From Pseudomonas sp. SDI (lineage in GTDB: Bacteria > Pseudomonadota > Gammaproteobacteria > Pseudomonadales > Pseudomonadaceae), in NCBI RefSeq assembly GCF_003105155.1, contig NZ_QETK01000002.1, positions 1 through 64,000 of the forward strand: a stretch of 64,000 nucleotides of DNA, read 5' to 3'. Under the pieces are notes generated by a model. It did not search any database and was not told where the DNA came from. It saw only the letters and a list, made by a program, of their open reading frames with translations. A program made the translations under genes and the position numbers. This document shows positions 37,584 to 46,982 of this stretch, in pieces; position 1 is the stretch's first letter, and every line of letters starts with the position of its first letter.

Positions 37584-37661
37584 CCCTCCCCTGACACCCG
37601 ACCTCTACCTGCCGTTCGCCGCTCACCGGCCCAGGTCGGCCCACTCAGCCCAGCGACCGAG

Positions 37662-39020
37662 ATGGCAATGACCCGAATCCGTTCCCGCAAGGCCCTGACC
37701 ATTGGCCTGCCCCTTGCCCTTGCACTGACCATCGGTGCCGCCGCAGCCGGCTACCTGTACTTCAAGGGCGAGGCCGGCTACCCGCGCAAGATCGTCGAAC
37801 AGGCCGATGCCCTGCACGAACACATCCTCTCCTTCGACAGCCATATCACCGTGCCGCTGGACTTCGGCAGCGCCGGTCATGAAGCCGACAGGGACGGCCC
37901 TGGGCAATTCGACCTGGTCAAGGCCAACCGCGGCCGGCTGTCCGGTGCGGCGCTGACCCTCTTCGGCTGGCCGGAACTGTGGAACGGCCCGAACGCGCCG
38001 CACCGGCCCACCGAGGGCTTCGTCGACGAGGCCCGTCACCAGCAGGAAGTGCGCTACAAGATCATCAGCCGGATGGCCCGTGACTTCCCCAACCAGGTTG
38101 GTATCGCCTACACCCCCGACGATTTCCGGCGCCTGCACGGCGAAGGCAAGTTCGCCATCTTCATCAGCATGCTCAACGCCTACCCGCTGGGCAGCGACCT
38201 GGCCCAGCTCGACCTGTGGACGGCGCGTGGCATGCGCATGTTCGGCTTCAGCTACGTGGGCAACAACAGCTGGGCCGACTCGTCGCGACCACTGCCGTTC
38301 TTCAACGACACCCCGGATGCCCTCGGCGGCCTGTCGCCGCTTGGCGAGCAGGCGGTCAAGCGCCTGAACGACCTGGGAGTGATCATCGACGTGTCGCAGA
38401 TGTCGAGCCTGGCCCTGGAAGACGTCGCCCGCCTCAGCCGCACCCCGCTGGTGGCCTCGCACTCGGCGCCACGGGCGCTGGTGGACATCCCACGCAACCT
38501 CAGCGACAAGGAGATGCAACTGATCAAGGACAGCGGCGGCGTGGTGCAGATCGTCGGTTTCCCGACCTACCTCAAGCCACTGAGCAAACCGACCCTGGAC
38601 AAACTCGAAGCGCTGCGCGCCAGGTTCGACCTGCAGCCGCTGCACGGCCTGGCCAACGCACTGATGCCGGGCGACGCAGTGATTGCCATCTGGCCCGAAG
38701 CGCGCTTCGGCGAATACGCCGGCAGCCTCTACGGCATCGTCGACGAAGAGCCGAAAGCCGGCCTCAAGGACTTCGGCGACGCCATCGACTACGCGGTGAA
38801 GAAGATGGGCATCGACCACGTCGGCATCAGTTCCGACTTCAACGACGGTGGCGGCCTGAACGGCTGGAAAGACGTTAGCGAAATTCGCAACGTCACCGCC
38901 GAGCTGCTCACCCGCGGTTACTCCGAAGCCGATATCGCCAAGCTCTGGGCCGGCAACTTCCTGCGGGTCTGGGAGCAGGTGCAAAAAGCCGCCCAACCTG
39001 TCGCCACCACTCGCCCTTGA
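37662..39020 (+). CDS. pvdM: PvdM, periplasmic dipeptidase-like pyoverdine maturation protein
   Basis: A 452-residue member of the renal (membrane) dipeptidase family, anchored or exported by an N-terminal hydrophobic segment (residues about 11-33). Metal-site regions are visible: FDSHITVP near the start, SHSAPRAL, GISSDFNDGGGLNGW. In pyoverdine biosynthesis PvdM is a periplasmic protein needed, with PvdP, for maturation of ferribactin to the fluorescent chromophore. It starts downstream of an iron-starvation box and is followed by pvdN and pvdO with 17 bp between pvdM and pvdN, an operon also seen in P. aeruginosa. Confidence 0.9.
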   Translation: MAMTRIRSRKALTIGLPLALALTIGAAAAGYLYFKGEAGYPRKIVEQADALHEHILSFDSHITVPLDFGSAGHEADRDGPGQFDLVKANRGRLSGAALTLFGWPELWNGPNAPHRPTEGFVDEARHQQEVRYKIISRMARDFPNQVGIAYTPDDFRRLHGEGKFAIFISMLNAYPLGSDLAQLDLWTARGMRMFGFSYVGNNSWADSSRPLPFFNDTPDALGGLSPLGEQAVKRLNDLGVIIDVSQMSSLALEDVARLSRTPLVASHSAPRALVDIPRNLSDKEMQLIKDSGGVVQIVGFPTYLKPLSKPTLDKLEALRARFDLQPLHGLANALMPGDAVIAIWPEARFGEYAGSLYGIVDEEPKAGLKDFGDAIDYAVKKMGIDHVGISSDFNDGGGLNGWKDVSEIRNVTAELLTRGYSEADIAKLWAGNFLRVWEQVQKAAQPVATTRP

Positions 39021-39037
39021 GCACACCGAGCCTCGCC

Positions 39038-40321
39038 ATGACTGATCGCCGTACCTTTTTGAAACAGGCTGGGGTGCTCGCCGCCAGCCTGCCGCTGGCC
39101 AGCCACTTGCTGCCCCAGGCCCACGCCGCAAGCCCGCTGGCGCTGACCGCTGCGGACAAATGGAAGAACCTGCGGACGCTGTTCCCCCTGGACCCGGATG
39201 TCGCGCATTTCGCCAACTTCCTGGTCACCGCCCACCCGCGCCCGGTGCAGGAGGCCATCGATCGCTACCGCGCCGAACTGGACCGCAACCCGGCCAGCCT
39301 GATGGACTGGGAAAGCCAGTACGAATGGAACCGCGAAGGCGAGGTGCGCGAATGGGCCGCGCGCTACCTTGAGGTGAAGCCCCGGCAAATCGCCCTCACC
39401 GGCAGCACCACCGAAGGCCTGGGGATGATCTACGGCGGGCTGCAGGTCGGCCCGCAGCAGGAAATCCTCACCAGCGAGCACGAGCACTATTCCACCCACC
39501 GCTGCCTGGCCTACCGCCAGCAGCGCCAGGGCACCCAGGTGCGCAAGCTGCGGCTGTTCCGCGAGCCGTGGGAAATCTCCACCGATCAAGTGCTCAGCAC
39601 CCTCGACCGCAACATCCGCCCGAACACCCGCGTGCTCGGCATGACCTGGGTGCATTCGGGCAGCGGCGTCAAGCTGCCGGTCGGCGAGATCGGCGAGCTG
39701 GTGCGCCAGCACAACCGCAACCGCAGTGAGCAGGAGCGGATTCTCTATGTGGTCGACGGCGTACACGGCTTCGGCGTCGAGAACCGTAGCTTCGCCGACT
39801 TCAACTGCGACTACTTCATTGCCGGCACCCACAAGTGGATGTTCGGCCCACGCGGCACCGGGATCATCTGCGCCGCCTCGGAAAAAATGCAACACCTGAC
39901 ACCGACCTTCGCCACCTTCGCCCAGGAAGAAGACTTCGCCACCACCATGACCCCCGGCGGCTACCACGCCTTCGAACACCGCTGGGCGCTGGGCAAGGCC
40001 TTCGAGCTGCACCTGCAACTGGGCAAGGCCGACGTCGAGGCGCGCATCCACCAGCTCAACGATGCGCTCAAGCAGCGCCTGCTCGAACACCAGGCAATCC
40101 AGCTGGTGACCCCACGCGGTGCCGAGCATTCGGCCGGCTTCACCTTCTTCCGGATCAAGGACCGCGACCCCGACGCCATCGCTGCCTACCTCAACCAGAA
40201 CCGGGTGATGGTCGACGCGGTGGCCCGCGATGTCGGCCCGGTTATCCGTTTTGCGCCGAGCCTGCTCAACAACGAGCAGGAAATCGACCGGGCCATGGCC
40301 CTGCTGATCAAGAAACTCTGA
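39038..40321 (+). CDS. pvdN: PvdN, Tat-exported PLP enzyme of pyoverdine maturation
   Basis: A 427-residue class V aminotransferase-fold protein with a twin-arginine signal (DRRTFLKQAG, then a hydrophobic stretch ending LLPQAHA). The PLP Lys is in AGTHKWMFGPRGTG. PvdN acts in the periplasm and modifies the glutamate side chain of pyoverdine to succinamide. ATG at 39038 is chosen because the Tat motif follows directly. It is the second gene of the pvdMNO operon, 13 bp before pvdO. Confidence 0.93.
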   Translation: MTDRRTFLKQAGVLAASLPLASHLLPQAHAASPLALTAADKWKNLRTLFPLDPDVAHFANFLVTAHPRPVQEAIDRYRAELDRNPASLMDWESQYEWNREGEVREWAARYLEVKPRQIALTGSTTEGLGMIYGGLQVGPQQEILTSEHEHYSTHRCLAYRQQRQGTQVRKLRLFREPWEISTDQVLSTLDRNIRPNTRVLGMTWVHSGSGVKLPVGEIGELVRQHNRNRSEQERILYVVDGVHGFGVENRSFADFNCDYFIAGTHKWMFGPRGTGIICAASEKMQHLTPTFATFAQEEDFATTMTPGGYHAFEHRWALGKAFELHLQLGKADVEARIHQLNDALKQRLLEHQAIQLVTPRGAEHSAGFTFFRIKDRDPDAIAAYLNQNRVMVDAVARDVGPVIRFAPSLLNNEQEIDRAMALLIKKL

Positions 40322-40334
40322 AAAGGCCCTACTC

Positions 40335-41201
40335 ATGACGCGTACCCTGCATCACCTGACCTTGGCCGCGCTGCTGGCCGGCTGCAGTTTGCCGGCACTG
40401 GCCGCGAGCACCGCGGAGCAACCCGGCACGGTCTTGCGCGACTGCAAGGCCGCCTGCCCGGAGATGGTCGTGCTGCCCGCCGGCACTTTCATCATGGGCA
40501 CCCCGGACGACGAGGTCGGCCGCCAGCCGGATGAGGGCCCACTGCACGCGGTCACCTTCGCCAAGCCGTTCGCCATCAGTCGCTACCAGGTCACGGCAGG
40601 CGAATGGGACGCCTACCTGCGCGAGTCGGGCACCCAGATCGCCAACGGCGATACCCGCCCCGGCCGCGAATGCACAGCCAGCAAACCACGCTACAAGCAA
40701 GGCCCGCGGCAGCCGGCGGTGTGCATGAGCTACCACGACGCGCAGGCCTACACCGAGTGGCTGTCGAAGAAGACCGGCCAGCACTACCGCATGCTCAGCG
40801 AAGCCGAGCGCGAGTACGCCGCCCGCGCCGGCAGCAGCGGGCCGTTCCCGTTCCCGCTCGACCCGAATGCCGAGTACCAGATCAGCCAGCATGCCAACGT
40901 CTACGGGCCCAAGGACGGCTTCAGCTTCACCTCGCCGGTGGGCAGTTTCCCGGCTAACGCCTTCGGCGTCTACGACATGCACGGCAACGTCTACGAATGG
41001 GTGGCCGACTGCTGGAACGAGAGCTACGAGGGCGCGCCAAGCGATGGCAGTGCGTGGATGAGCGGCAACTGCAAGACCGTGCAGATTCGCGGCAACGACT
41101 GGGGCGAAGCGCCGATTTTCTCACGCTCGGGCAACCGCAACACCAACCTGCCGGACAGCCGTGGCGACTGGATCGGCTTACGTGTAGCACGCGAACTGTG
41201 A
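40335..41201 (+). CDS. pvdO: PvdO, FGE-like periplasmic protein of chromophore maturation
   Basis: A 288-residue protein with a signal peptide (LTLAALLAGCSLPALA) and a formylglycine-generating-enzyme (FGE-sulfatase) domain: FIMGTPDDEVGR, AISRYQVTAGEWDAYL, YRMLSEAEREYAARAG, GNVYEWVADCWN, then GNRNTNLPDSRGDWIGLRVA. PvdO is required for the last oxidation step in the pyoverdine chromophore in the periplasm. Typical length. It closes the pvdMNO operon; the pvdA promoter begins 14 bases after its stop. Confidence 0.92.
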   Translation: MTRTLHHLTLAALLAGCSLPALAASTAEQPGTVLRDCKAACPEMVVLPAGTFIMGTPDDEVGRQPDEGPLHAVTFAKPFAISRYQVTAGEWDAYLRESGTQIANGDTRPGRECTASKPRYKQGPRQPAVCMSYHDAQAYTEWLSKKTGQHYRMLSEAEREYAARAGSSGPFPFPLDPNAEYQISQHANVYGPKDGFSFTSPVGSFPANAFGVYDMHGNVYEWVADCWNESYEGAPSDGSAWMSGNCKTVQIRGNDWGEAPIFSRSGNRNTNLPDSRGDWIGLRVAREL

Positions 41202-41215
41202 GTCGACAAAAGCGG

Positions 41216-41239
41216 TAAATTCTCGCTCTGACGGCTCGT
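41216..41239 (+). promoter_or_regulatory. Iron-starvation (PvdS-type) sigma box before pvdA
   Basis: TAAAT, 16 bases, CGT, same spacing as the box before pvdM. It lies 77 bases before the pvdA ATG and shows that pvdA has its own iron-repressed promoter. Confidence 0.88.
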
Positions 41240-41315
41240 TCTATCGGTGTACTTGCGCAGGATCCGGGGCGCCTTTCACAGGCGCCCCCTTTCGACCATC
41301 CAAGGAACCGTAACC

Positions 41316-42650
41316 ATGAGCCAGTCCCACTCCCCGGAAAAAATCCACGACCTGATCGGCGTCGGCTTCGGCCCTTCCAACCTGGCCCTGGCCATCGCCC
41401 TGGAAGAACTCGCCGAAACCAACGGTCACGCCATCGACGCGCTGTTCATCGACAAGCAGAGCGACTACCGCTGGCACGGCAACACCCTGGCAACGCAGAG
41501 CGAGTTGCAGATTTCCTTCCTCAAGGATCTGGTGTCGCTGCGCAACCCCACCAGCCCGTACAGCTTCGTCAACTACCTGCACCAGCACAATCGCCTGGTC
41601 GACTTCATCAACCTCGGCACCTTCTACCCGTGCCGCCTGGAATACAACGACTACCTGCGCTGGGCCGCCGACCACTTCGCCACCCAGGCGGTGTATGGCG
41701 AGGAAGTACTGCGGATCGAGCCTGATCTGCACAACGGCCGCATCGAGCACCTGCGCCTGATCTCCCGCGACAGCCAGGGCAACGAGCGCCTGCGCCGAGC
41801 CCGTTCGGTGGTGGTCGGCAGCGGTGGCACGCCGAAGATCCCGCCGCTGTTCACTCCGTTCAAGAGCGATGCGCGGGTGTTCCACCACTCGCAGTACCTG
41901 GCCAGCCTGGAGCAGTTGCCGTGCGCCAAGGGCGAGCCGATGCGCGTGGCCATCGTCGGCTCCGGGCAGAGCGCTGCCGAGGCATTCATCGACCTCAATG
42001 ACAGTTACCCGTCGGTGAAGGTCGACATGATCCTGCGCGCCTCGGCCCTCAAGCCGGCCGATGACAGCCCGTTCGTCAACGAAGTGTTCGCCCCGGACTA
42101 CACCGACCTGGTGTTCAACCAGCCACAGGCCGAGCGCGCCAAGCTGATCGAGGAATACCACAACACCAACTACTCGGTGGTCGACGTCGACCTGATCGAG
42201 CGGATCTACGGCATCCTCTACCGCCAGAAAGTCGCCCACCAGTTCCGCCACGCCGTGCTCTGCCGCCGGCAGATCGAAGCGGTGGTAGCGACCGCCGAAG
42301 GTATCGAACTGACCCTGCGCGACCTGGCCACCGACCAGCAGCAGACCCACCGCTACGACGCGGTGATTCTCGCCACGGGCTACGAGCGCCGCTCGCACCG
42401 CGAGCTGCTGGCACCGCTGCAACATCACTTGCAGGACTACCTGGTCGACCGTAACTACCGCGCCCTGGCCAGCCCCGAGCTGCACGCCGCGGTGTACCTG
42501 CAAGGCTTCTGCGAAGCGTCCCACGGCCTGAGCGACACCCTGCTGTCGGTACTGCCGGCCCGCGCTGCGGAAATCGGCCAGTCGCTGTATCAGAACCTGG
42601 CGCGCGCCAAAGCCGGCATTCGCGATGCCGTCGCCCTCACCAGTGCCTGA
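41316..42650 (+). CDS. pvdA: L-ornithine N5-monooxygenase
   Basis: A 444-residue FAD/NADPH hydroxylase that makes N5-hydroxyornithine, the hydroxamate precursor of pyoverdine. FAD motif GVGFGPSNLALAIAL, substrate region FLKDLVSLRNPTSPYSFVNYL, NADPH motif VGSGQSAAEAF, and the C-terminal ATGYERR motif. ATG at 41316 follows AAGGAACC. It has its own iron-starvation box and is followed 13 bp later by pvdE. In P. aeruginosa the gene at this position is pvdF (hydroxyornithine transformylase), not pvdA. Confidence 0.95.
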   Translation: MSQSHSPEKIHDLIGVGFGPSNLALAIALEELAETNGHAIDALFIDKQSDYRWHGNTLATQSELQISFLKDLVSLRNPTSPYSFVNYLHQHNRLVDFINLGTFYPCRLEYNDYLRWAADHFATQAVYGEEVLRIEPDLHNGRIEHLRLISRDSQGNERLRRARSVVVGSGGTPKIPPLFTPFKSDARVFHHSQYLASLEQLPCAKGEPMRVAIVGSGQSAAEAFIDLNDSYPSVKVDMILRASALKPADDSPFVNEVFAPDYTDLVFNQPQAERAKLIEEYHNTNYSVVDVDLIERIYGILYRQKVAHQFRHAVLCRRQIEAVVATAEGIELTLRDLATDQQQTHRYDAVILATGYERRSHRELLAPLQHHLQDYLVDRNYRALASPELHAAVYLQGFCEASHGLSDTLLSVLPARAAEIGQSLYQNLARAKAGIRDAVALTSA

Positions 42651-42663
42651 GCAGGAAAACCCC

Positions 42664-44313
42664 ATGACCAAGCAACCTCGCGGGGCGCTAAGCGAGCTGT
42701 TCGCCCTGCTCAAACCCTTCTGGCCGATTGTCGTCGTGTCGGTACTGCTGGGGATGGTCGGCGGCCTCAGCGTGACGGCGCTGCTGGCCATCACCAACAA
42801 TGCCCTGCATGCCGAAGGCGGCCTGAGCCAAGCGGTGGTGGGCGCTTTCGCCGGGCTGTGCCTGCTGGCGTTGCTCAGCTCGATCTGCTCGGACATCGGC
42901 ACCAACTATGTCGGCCAGCACATCATCGCCAAGTTGCGCAAAGAGCTGGGCGAGAAGGTGCTGTCGGCGCCGATCGAGCAGATCGAACGCTACCGCAGCC
43001 ACCGCTTGATCCCGGTGCTGACCCACGACGTCGACACCATCAGCGACTTCGCCTTCGCCTTCGCGCCCCTGGCGATTTCGCTGACGGTGACCCTCGGCTG
43101 CCTGGGTTACCTGGCGCTGCTGTCGTGGCCGATGTTCCTCATCATGCTGCTGGCGATTGCCCTCGGCACGGCGGTGCAATACCTGGCGCGGGCGCGCGGG
43201 ATCAAGGGCTTCTTCGCTGCCCGCGATGCCGAGGACGAGTTGCAGAAGCACTACAACGCCATTGCCGAAGGCGCCAAGGAACTGCGCATTCACCGCCCAC
43301 GGCGCCAACGCATGTTTGCCGGGCGGATCGAAAAGACTGCCGAACAGATCTGCGAAACGCAGATCCGCTCGATCAACATTTTCGTCATGGCCAAGACCTT
43401 CGGCTCGATGCTGTTCTTCGTCGTCATCGGCCTGGCGCTGACCCTGCAGTCGTTGTGGCCGAGCGCCGACAAGACGGTAATGAGCGGCTTCGTGCTGGTG
43501 CTGCTGTACATGAAGGGCCCGCTGGAGCACCTGGTCGGCACCCTGCCGATCGTCAGCCGCGCGCAGATTGCCTTCCGCCGTATCGCCGAGTTGTCCGAGC
43601 GTTTCTCCTCGCCCGAACCGCACCTGCTGCTCAGCGACAACGGCCGTGGTGCCGAACCGCTGCAACGCCTGGAATTACGCAACGTGGCCTACAGCTTCCC
43701 GGCGGTGGACGACAAGCCGCCGTTCCGCCTGGGCCCGGTCAACCTGCGCATCGAACAAGGCGACATCACCTTCATCGTCGGCGAGAACGGTTGTGGCAAG
43801 ACCACCCTGATCAAGCTGCTGCTCGGGCTGTACCCGCCGCAGGAAGGCGAGATCCTGCTGAACGGTGAACCGATCACCGCGCACAACCGCGATGACTATC
43901 GCCAGTCGTTCACCACCATCTTCGCCGACTACTACCTGTTCGACGATGTGGTGCAAGGCGACCAGCAGATTCCCGAAGACGCCAACCAGTACCTGGAGCG
44001 TCTGGAGATCGCCCACAAGGTCAGCGTCAAGGACGGCAACTTCACCACCACCGACCTCTCCACCGGGCAGCGCAAGCGCCTGGCCCTGGTCAATGCGTGG
44101 CTGGAGAAGCGCCCGGTGCTGGTGTTCGACGAATGGGCCGCCGACCAGGACCCGACCTTCCGCCGGATCTTCTACACCGAGCTGCTGCCGGACCTGAAGC
44201 GCCTGGGCAAGACCATCATCGTCATCTCCCACGACGACCGCTACTTCGACCTCGCCGACCAGCTGGTACGCATGGACAGCGGCCGCGTCGTCAGCGATCG
44301 CGCGCTCGCCTGA
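42664..44313 (+). CDS. pvdE: PvdE, pyoverdine precursor ABC exporter to periplasm
   Basis: A 549-residue half-size ABC exporter, the same length as P. aeruginosa PvdE. Six membrane helices in the first 300 residues precede an ATPase domain with Walker A VGENGCGKTTLIK, signature LSTGQRKR, Walker B RPVLVFDEWAADQDP and the H loop VISHDDRYF. PvdE moves ferribactin across the inner membrane so that PvdP, PvdM, PvdN and PvdO can mature it. ATG at 42664, spaced 13 bp from pvdA. Confidence 0.95.
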   Translation: MTKQPRGALSELFALLKPFWPIVVVSVLLGMVGGLSVTALLAITNNALHAEGGLSQAVVGAFAGLCLLALLSSICSDIGTNYVGQHIIAKLRKELGEKVLSAPIEQIERYRSHRLIPVLTHDVDTISDFAFAFAPLAISLTVTLGCLGYLALLSWPMFLIMLLAIALGTAVQYLARARGIKGFFAARDAEDELQKHYNAIAEGAKELRIHRPRRQRMFAGRIEKTAEQICETQIRSINIFVMAKTFGSMLFFVVIGLALTLQSLWPSADKTVMSGFVLVLLYMKGPLEHLVGTLPIVSRAQIAFRRIAELSERFSSPEPHLLLSDNGRGAEPLQRLELRNVAYSFPAVDDKPPFRLGPVNLRIEQGDITFIVGENGCGKTTLIKLLLGLYPPQEGEILLNGEPITAHNRDDYRQSFTTIFADYYLFDDVVQGDQQIPEDANQYLERLEIAHKVSVKDGNFTTTDLSTGQRKRLALVNAWLEKRPVLVFDEWAADQDPTFRRIFYTELLPDLKRLGKTIIVISHDDRYFDLADQLVRMDSGRVVSDRALA

Positions 44314-44381
44314 TCCATCCCCACACGCCCTGCACAAAATAGTTTTCCGGTTTCGTGCGGGGCGTGCGTCTTAACAATCAG

Positions 44382-44397
44382 AACAATTCTCAATTAC
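44382..44397. promoter_or_regulatory. Possible Fur box before fpvA
   Basis: On the minus strand the sequence reads AATTGAGAATTGTT, similar to the AATGAGAATnATT core of Fur boxes, and it overlaps the palindrome AGAACAATTCT. It lies about 30-45 bases before fpvA. No TAAAT-N16-CGT box is found in this gap, so direct Fur control or an FpvI-type sigma may act here. Confidence 0.35.
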
Positions 44398-44426
44398 AGC
44401 CGAACACACTTTAACGGGTAGTAGCA

Positions 44427-46916
44427 ATGCTCAACGACGTACGAATTTCCGGGGTTCGCAACTGCGCCAAACCTAGGCAGCGCACCCTTCTCGCCCTGGG
44501 TATCGCGCTGGCGCTGGGTTGCGCCCAGGCGCAAGCCGAAGTGGTCAACCTGGACATCCCGGCCCAGTCGCTGTCCGGCGCCCTGCAGGCACTGGGGCAA
44601 CAGTCCAACCTGCAGATCCTGTTCAGCCCGGACACCGTACGCAACTTCAAGACCCAGCCGATCAAGGGCGAAGTCGACAGCCTCGACGCACTGCGCCGCC
44701 TGGTCCAGGGCACCGGTATCACCTACCGGGTCGAAGGCAATACCGTCACCCTGAGCAACGCACTGAATTCCAGCGGCAACTCGATCAACCTGGACAGTAC
44801 CGCGGTCACCGCCAGCCAGCTGGGTTCGCAAACCGAAGGCACCGGTTCCTACACCAGCGGTGCGGTATCGGTCGGCGGCAAGACCCCGCAAGCCCTGCGC
44901 GAAATCTCTCAGACCGTGGGCGTGGTGAGCAGCCAGCGCATCGAGGACCAAGGCCTGCACAGCGTCACCCAGGTGCTCAACCAGGCCACCGGTATCACCC
45001 TGGTGGGCGGTAACGACAACGACGTCGAAATCTATTCACGCGGCTTCAAGGTCACCAACGTCACCACCGACGGTGGCCCGCCGAACATGCGCGAAGAGTC
45101 TTATCAGTCGCTGCCGGACATGATCCAGTACGACCACATCGAAGTGCTGCGCGGCGCCGACGGCCTGAACGCCGGCACCGGCGAACCTGGCGGTACCGTC
45201 AACCTGGTGCGCAAACGCGCGCTGGCCCACCACCAGGTCAAGCTGGCCACCTCGGCCGGCAGCTGGAACAACTACCGCCAGGAGGTAGACGTCACCGGGC
45301 CGCTGGGATTTGACGGCAAGCTGCGTGGGCGCTTTGCCGCCGCCTACGAGAACCGCGACTACTTCTACGACGGCCCGAACAGCGACAAGCAGTCCTGGTT
45401 CGGCGTCCTCGAAGCCGACGTCACCCCGGACACCCTGGTAACCGTAGGTGGCAGCTACGAGAAACGCGACATCGACGGTTACTGGGACAACGGCCTGCAG
45501 CGCTACAGCACCGGCGCCGACCTGGGCCTGCCGCGCGACACGTCGCTGGCCGCCGACTGGTCGAGCGCCAACTCGGAGAAGGTCGAAGGCTTCGCCAAGA
45601 TCGAGCACGCACTGAACGAAGACTGGAAAACCGACGCCAGCTACACCTACAGCAAATACGACACGCACCACGACCTCGGCCAGGTGGTCGGCGCGCTGAA
45701 CCCCGACACTGGCGCCGGGACCAATTTCGCGCGCACCCTGCGCGAGTTCGAGAACGTGCAGAACCTGATCAGTGCCAACCTGCACGGCACCTTCGAAGCG
45801 TTCGGGCGCCAGCATGAACTGCTGATCGGCGCCGACCACGAGAACATTCACAAGTACTACGCCGACTACAGCCTCAACTCGCCGCGTACACCGGTGAACG
45901 TGTTCGGCGACGACGTCGGTGCGCTGCCCAAGCCGGTCAAGCCTGCGCTGTACTATGAGTATCCGGTCTGGGACACCAAGAAAACCGGTGGCTACGTGAC
46001 CCTCAAGGCGCAACTGGCCGATCCGCTCAAGCTGATTGTCGGCGCCCGCTACAACGACTATGACGACGAGCAGGTCAGCGTGGTGCCGGCGTTCGGTTCG
46101 ACCTTCGGCCTGGGTGGCAAGACCAGCGGCGTGGTCACCCCCTACGGCGGCCTGATTCTCGACCTGAACAACAACTGGTCGCTGTACACCAGCTACGCGG
46201 AAATCTACAAACCGCAAACCAACTACCTGAGCTTTGGCGAATCGCAACTCAAGCCGATCGAAGGCAAGACCTACGAGTTCGGGGTCAAGAGCGACTTCTA
46301 CGATGGCCGCCTGAACTTCTCCAGCGCCGTCTATTACACCAAGCGCGAGAACGAGGCGGTGCTGATCGAGTCCGCCGACACCCCGACCAACAACTGCTGC
46401 TATGTCGCCGGCGGCGAGATCGTCAGCCGCGGCTGGGACACCGAGATCAGCGGCGAGCTGACCCCGGGCTGGCAGGTACAGGCCGGTTACACCTACAACA
46501 TCAACGAGCAGCGCAAAGCGGCGGACCCGTCCAAGGACGGCCTGCCCCTGAGCAGCCAGACCCCCAAGCACCTGTTCAAGTTCTTCACCAGCTATCAGTT
46601 GCAGGGTGACCTGGATCGTTGGAAAGTCGGCCTGGGCGCCAACATCCAGAGCCGTAACTACGTGACCGGCAACGTGCAGACGCGCCTGGGCGACGGCTCG
46701 CTGAGCCCGGCGACTTCATCGTACTCGTACATCCAGTCCGGCTACGCGGTGTGGAACGGCCTGGTCGAATACAAGATCGACGAGCACTGGACCGCAGCCC
46801 TGAACGCCAACAACCTGTTCGACAAGCACTACTACCAGACCATCGGCAGCAGCGTGCGTGGCAACTGGTATGGCGAACCGCGCAACTACATGGTGACCCT
46901 GCGCGGCACCTTCTAA
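44427..46916 (+). CDS. fpvA: FpvA, TonB-dependent ferripyoverdine receptor
   Basis: An 829-residue outer-membrane receptor. After the signal peptide (ending AQA near residue 37) comes an STN signalling domain (VNLDIPAQSLSGALQALGQQ, to about 110), which talks to the anti-sigma factor FpvR, then the plug domain with QRIEDQGLHSVTQVLNQATG and LRGADGLNAGTGEPGGTVNL, and a 22-strand barrel ending in the aromatic NYMVTLRGTF. It imports ferripyoverdine and signals ligand binding. Adjacent to pvdE, as in P. aeruginosa. It is followed by a strong terminator. Confidence 0.93.
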   Translation: MLNDVRISGVRNCAKPRQRTLLALGIALALGCAQAQAEVVNLDIPAQSLSGALQALGQQSNLQILFSPDTVRNFKTQPIKGEVDSLDALRRLVQGTGITYRVEGNTVTLSNALNSSGNSINLDSTAVTASQLGSQTEGTGSYTSGAVSVGGKTPQALREISQTVGVVSSQRIEDQGLHSVTQVLNQATGITLVGGNDNDVEIYSRGFKVTNVTTDGGPPNMREESYQSLPDMIQYDHIEVLRGADGLNAGTGEPGGTVNLVRKRALAHHQVKLATSAGSWNNYRQEVDVTGPLGFDGKLRGRFAAAYENRDYFYDGPNSDKQSWFGVLEADVTPDTLVTVGGSYEKRDIDGYWDNGLQRYSTGADLGLPRDTSLAADWSSANSEKVEGFAKIEHALNEDWKTDASYTYSKYDTHHDLGQVVGALNPDTGAGTNFARTLREFENVQNLISANLHGTFEAFGRQHELLIGADHENIHKYYADYSLNSPRTPVNVFGDDVGALPKPVKPALYYEYPVWDTKKTGGYVTLKAQLADPLKLIVGARYNDYDDEQVSVVPAFGSTFGLGGKTSGVVTPYGGLILDLNNNWSLYTSYAEIYKPQTNYLSFGESQLKPIEGKTYEFGVKSDFYDGRLNFSSAVYYTKRENEAVLIESADTPTNNCCYVAGGEIVSRGWDTEISGELTPGWQVQAGYTYNINEQRKAADPSKDGLPLSSQTPKHLFKFFTSYQLQGDLDRWKVGLGANIQSRNYVTGNVQTRLGDGSLSPATSSYSYIQSGYAVWNGLVEYKIDEHWTAALNANNLFDKHYYQTIGSSVRGNWYGEPRNYMVTLRGTF

Positions 46917-46935
46917 GCCTTCACGCGCAGCCTTG

Positions 46936-46961
46936 AAAAGCCCCTTCTCGAAGGGGCTTTT
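46936..46961. terminator. Intrinsic terminator after fpvA
   Basis: AAAAGCCCCTT, CTCG loop, AAGGGGCTTTT: a perfect eleven-pair stem 20 bases past the fpvA stop. Confidence 0.92.
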
Positions 46962-46982
46962 GTATCGCTCGACCAAAGCGTC

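Noticed and set aside
37390..37661. Search for a further pyoverdine gene between the RHS gene and pvdM
   Set aside because: Only the promoter with the sigma box is present; no gene-length frame with a ribosome site was found.
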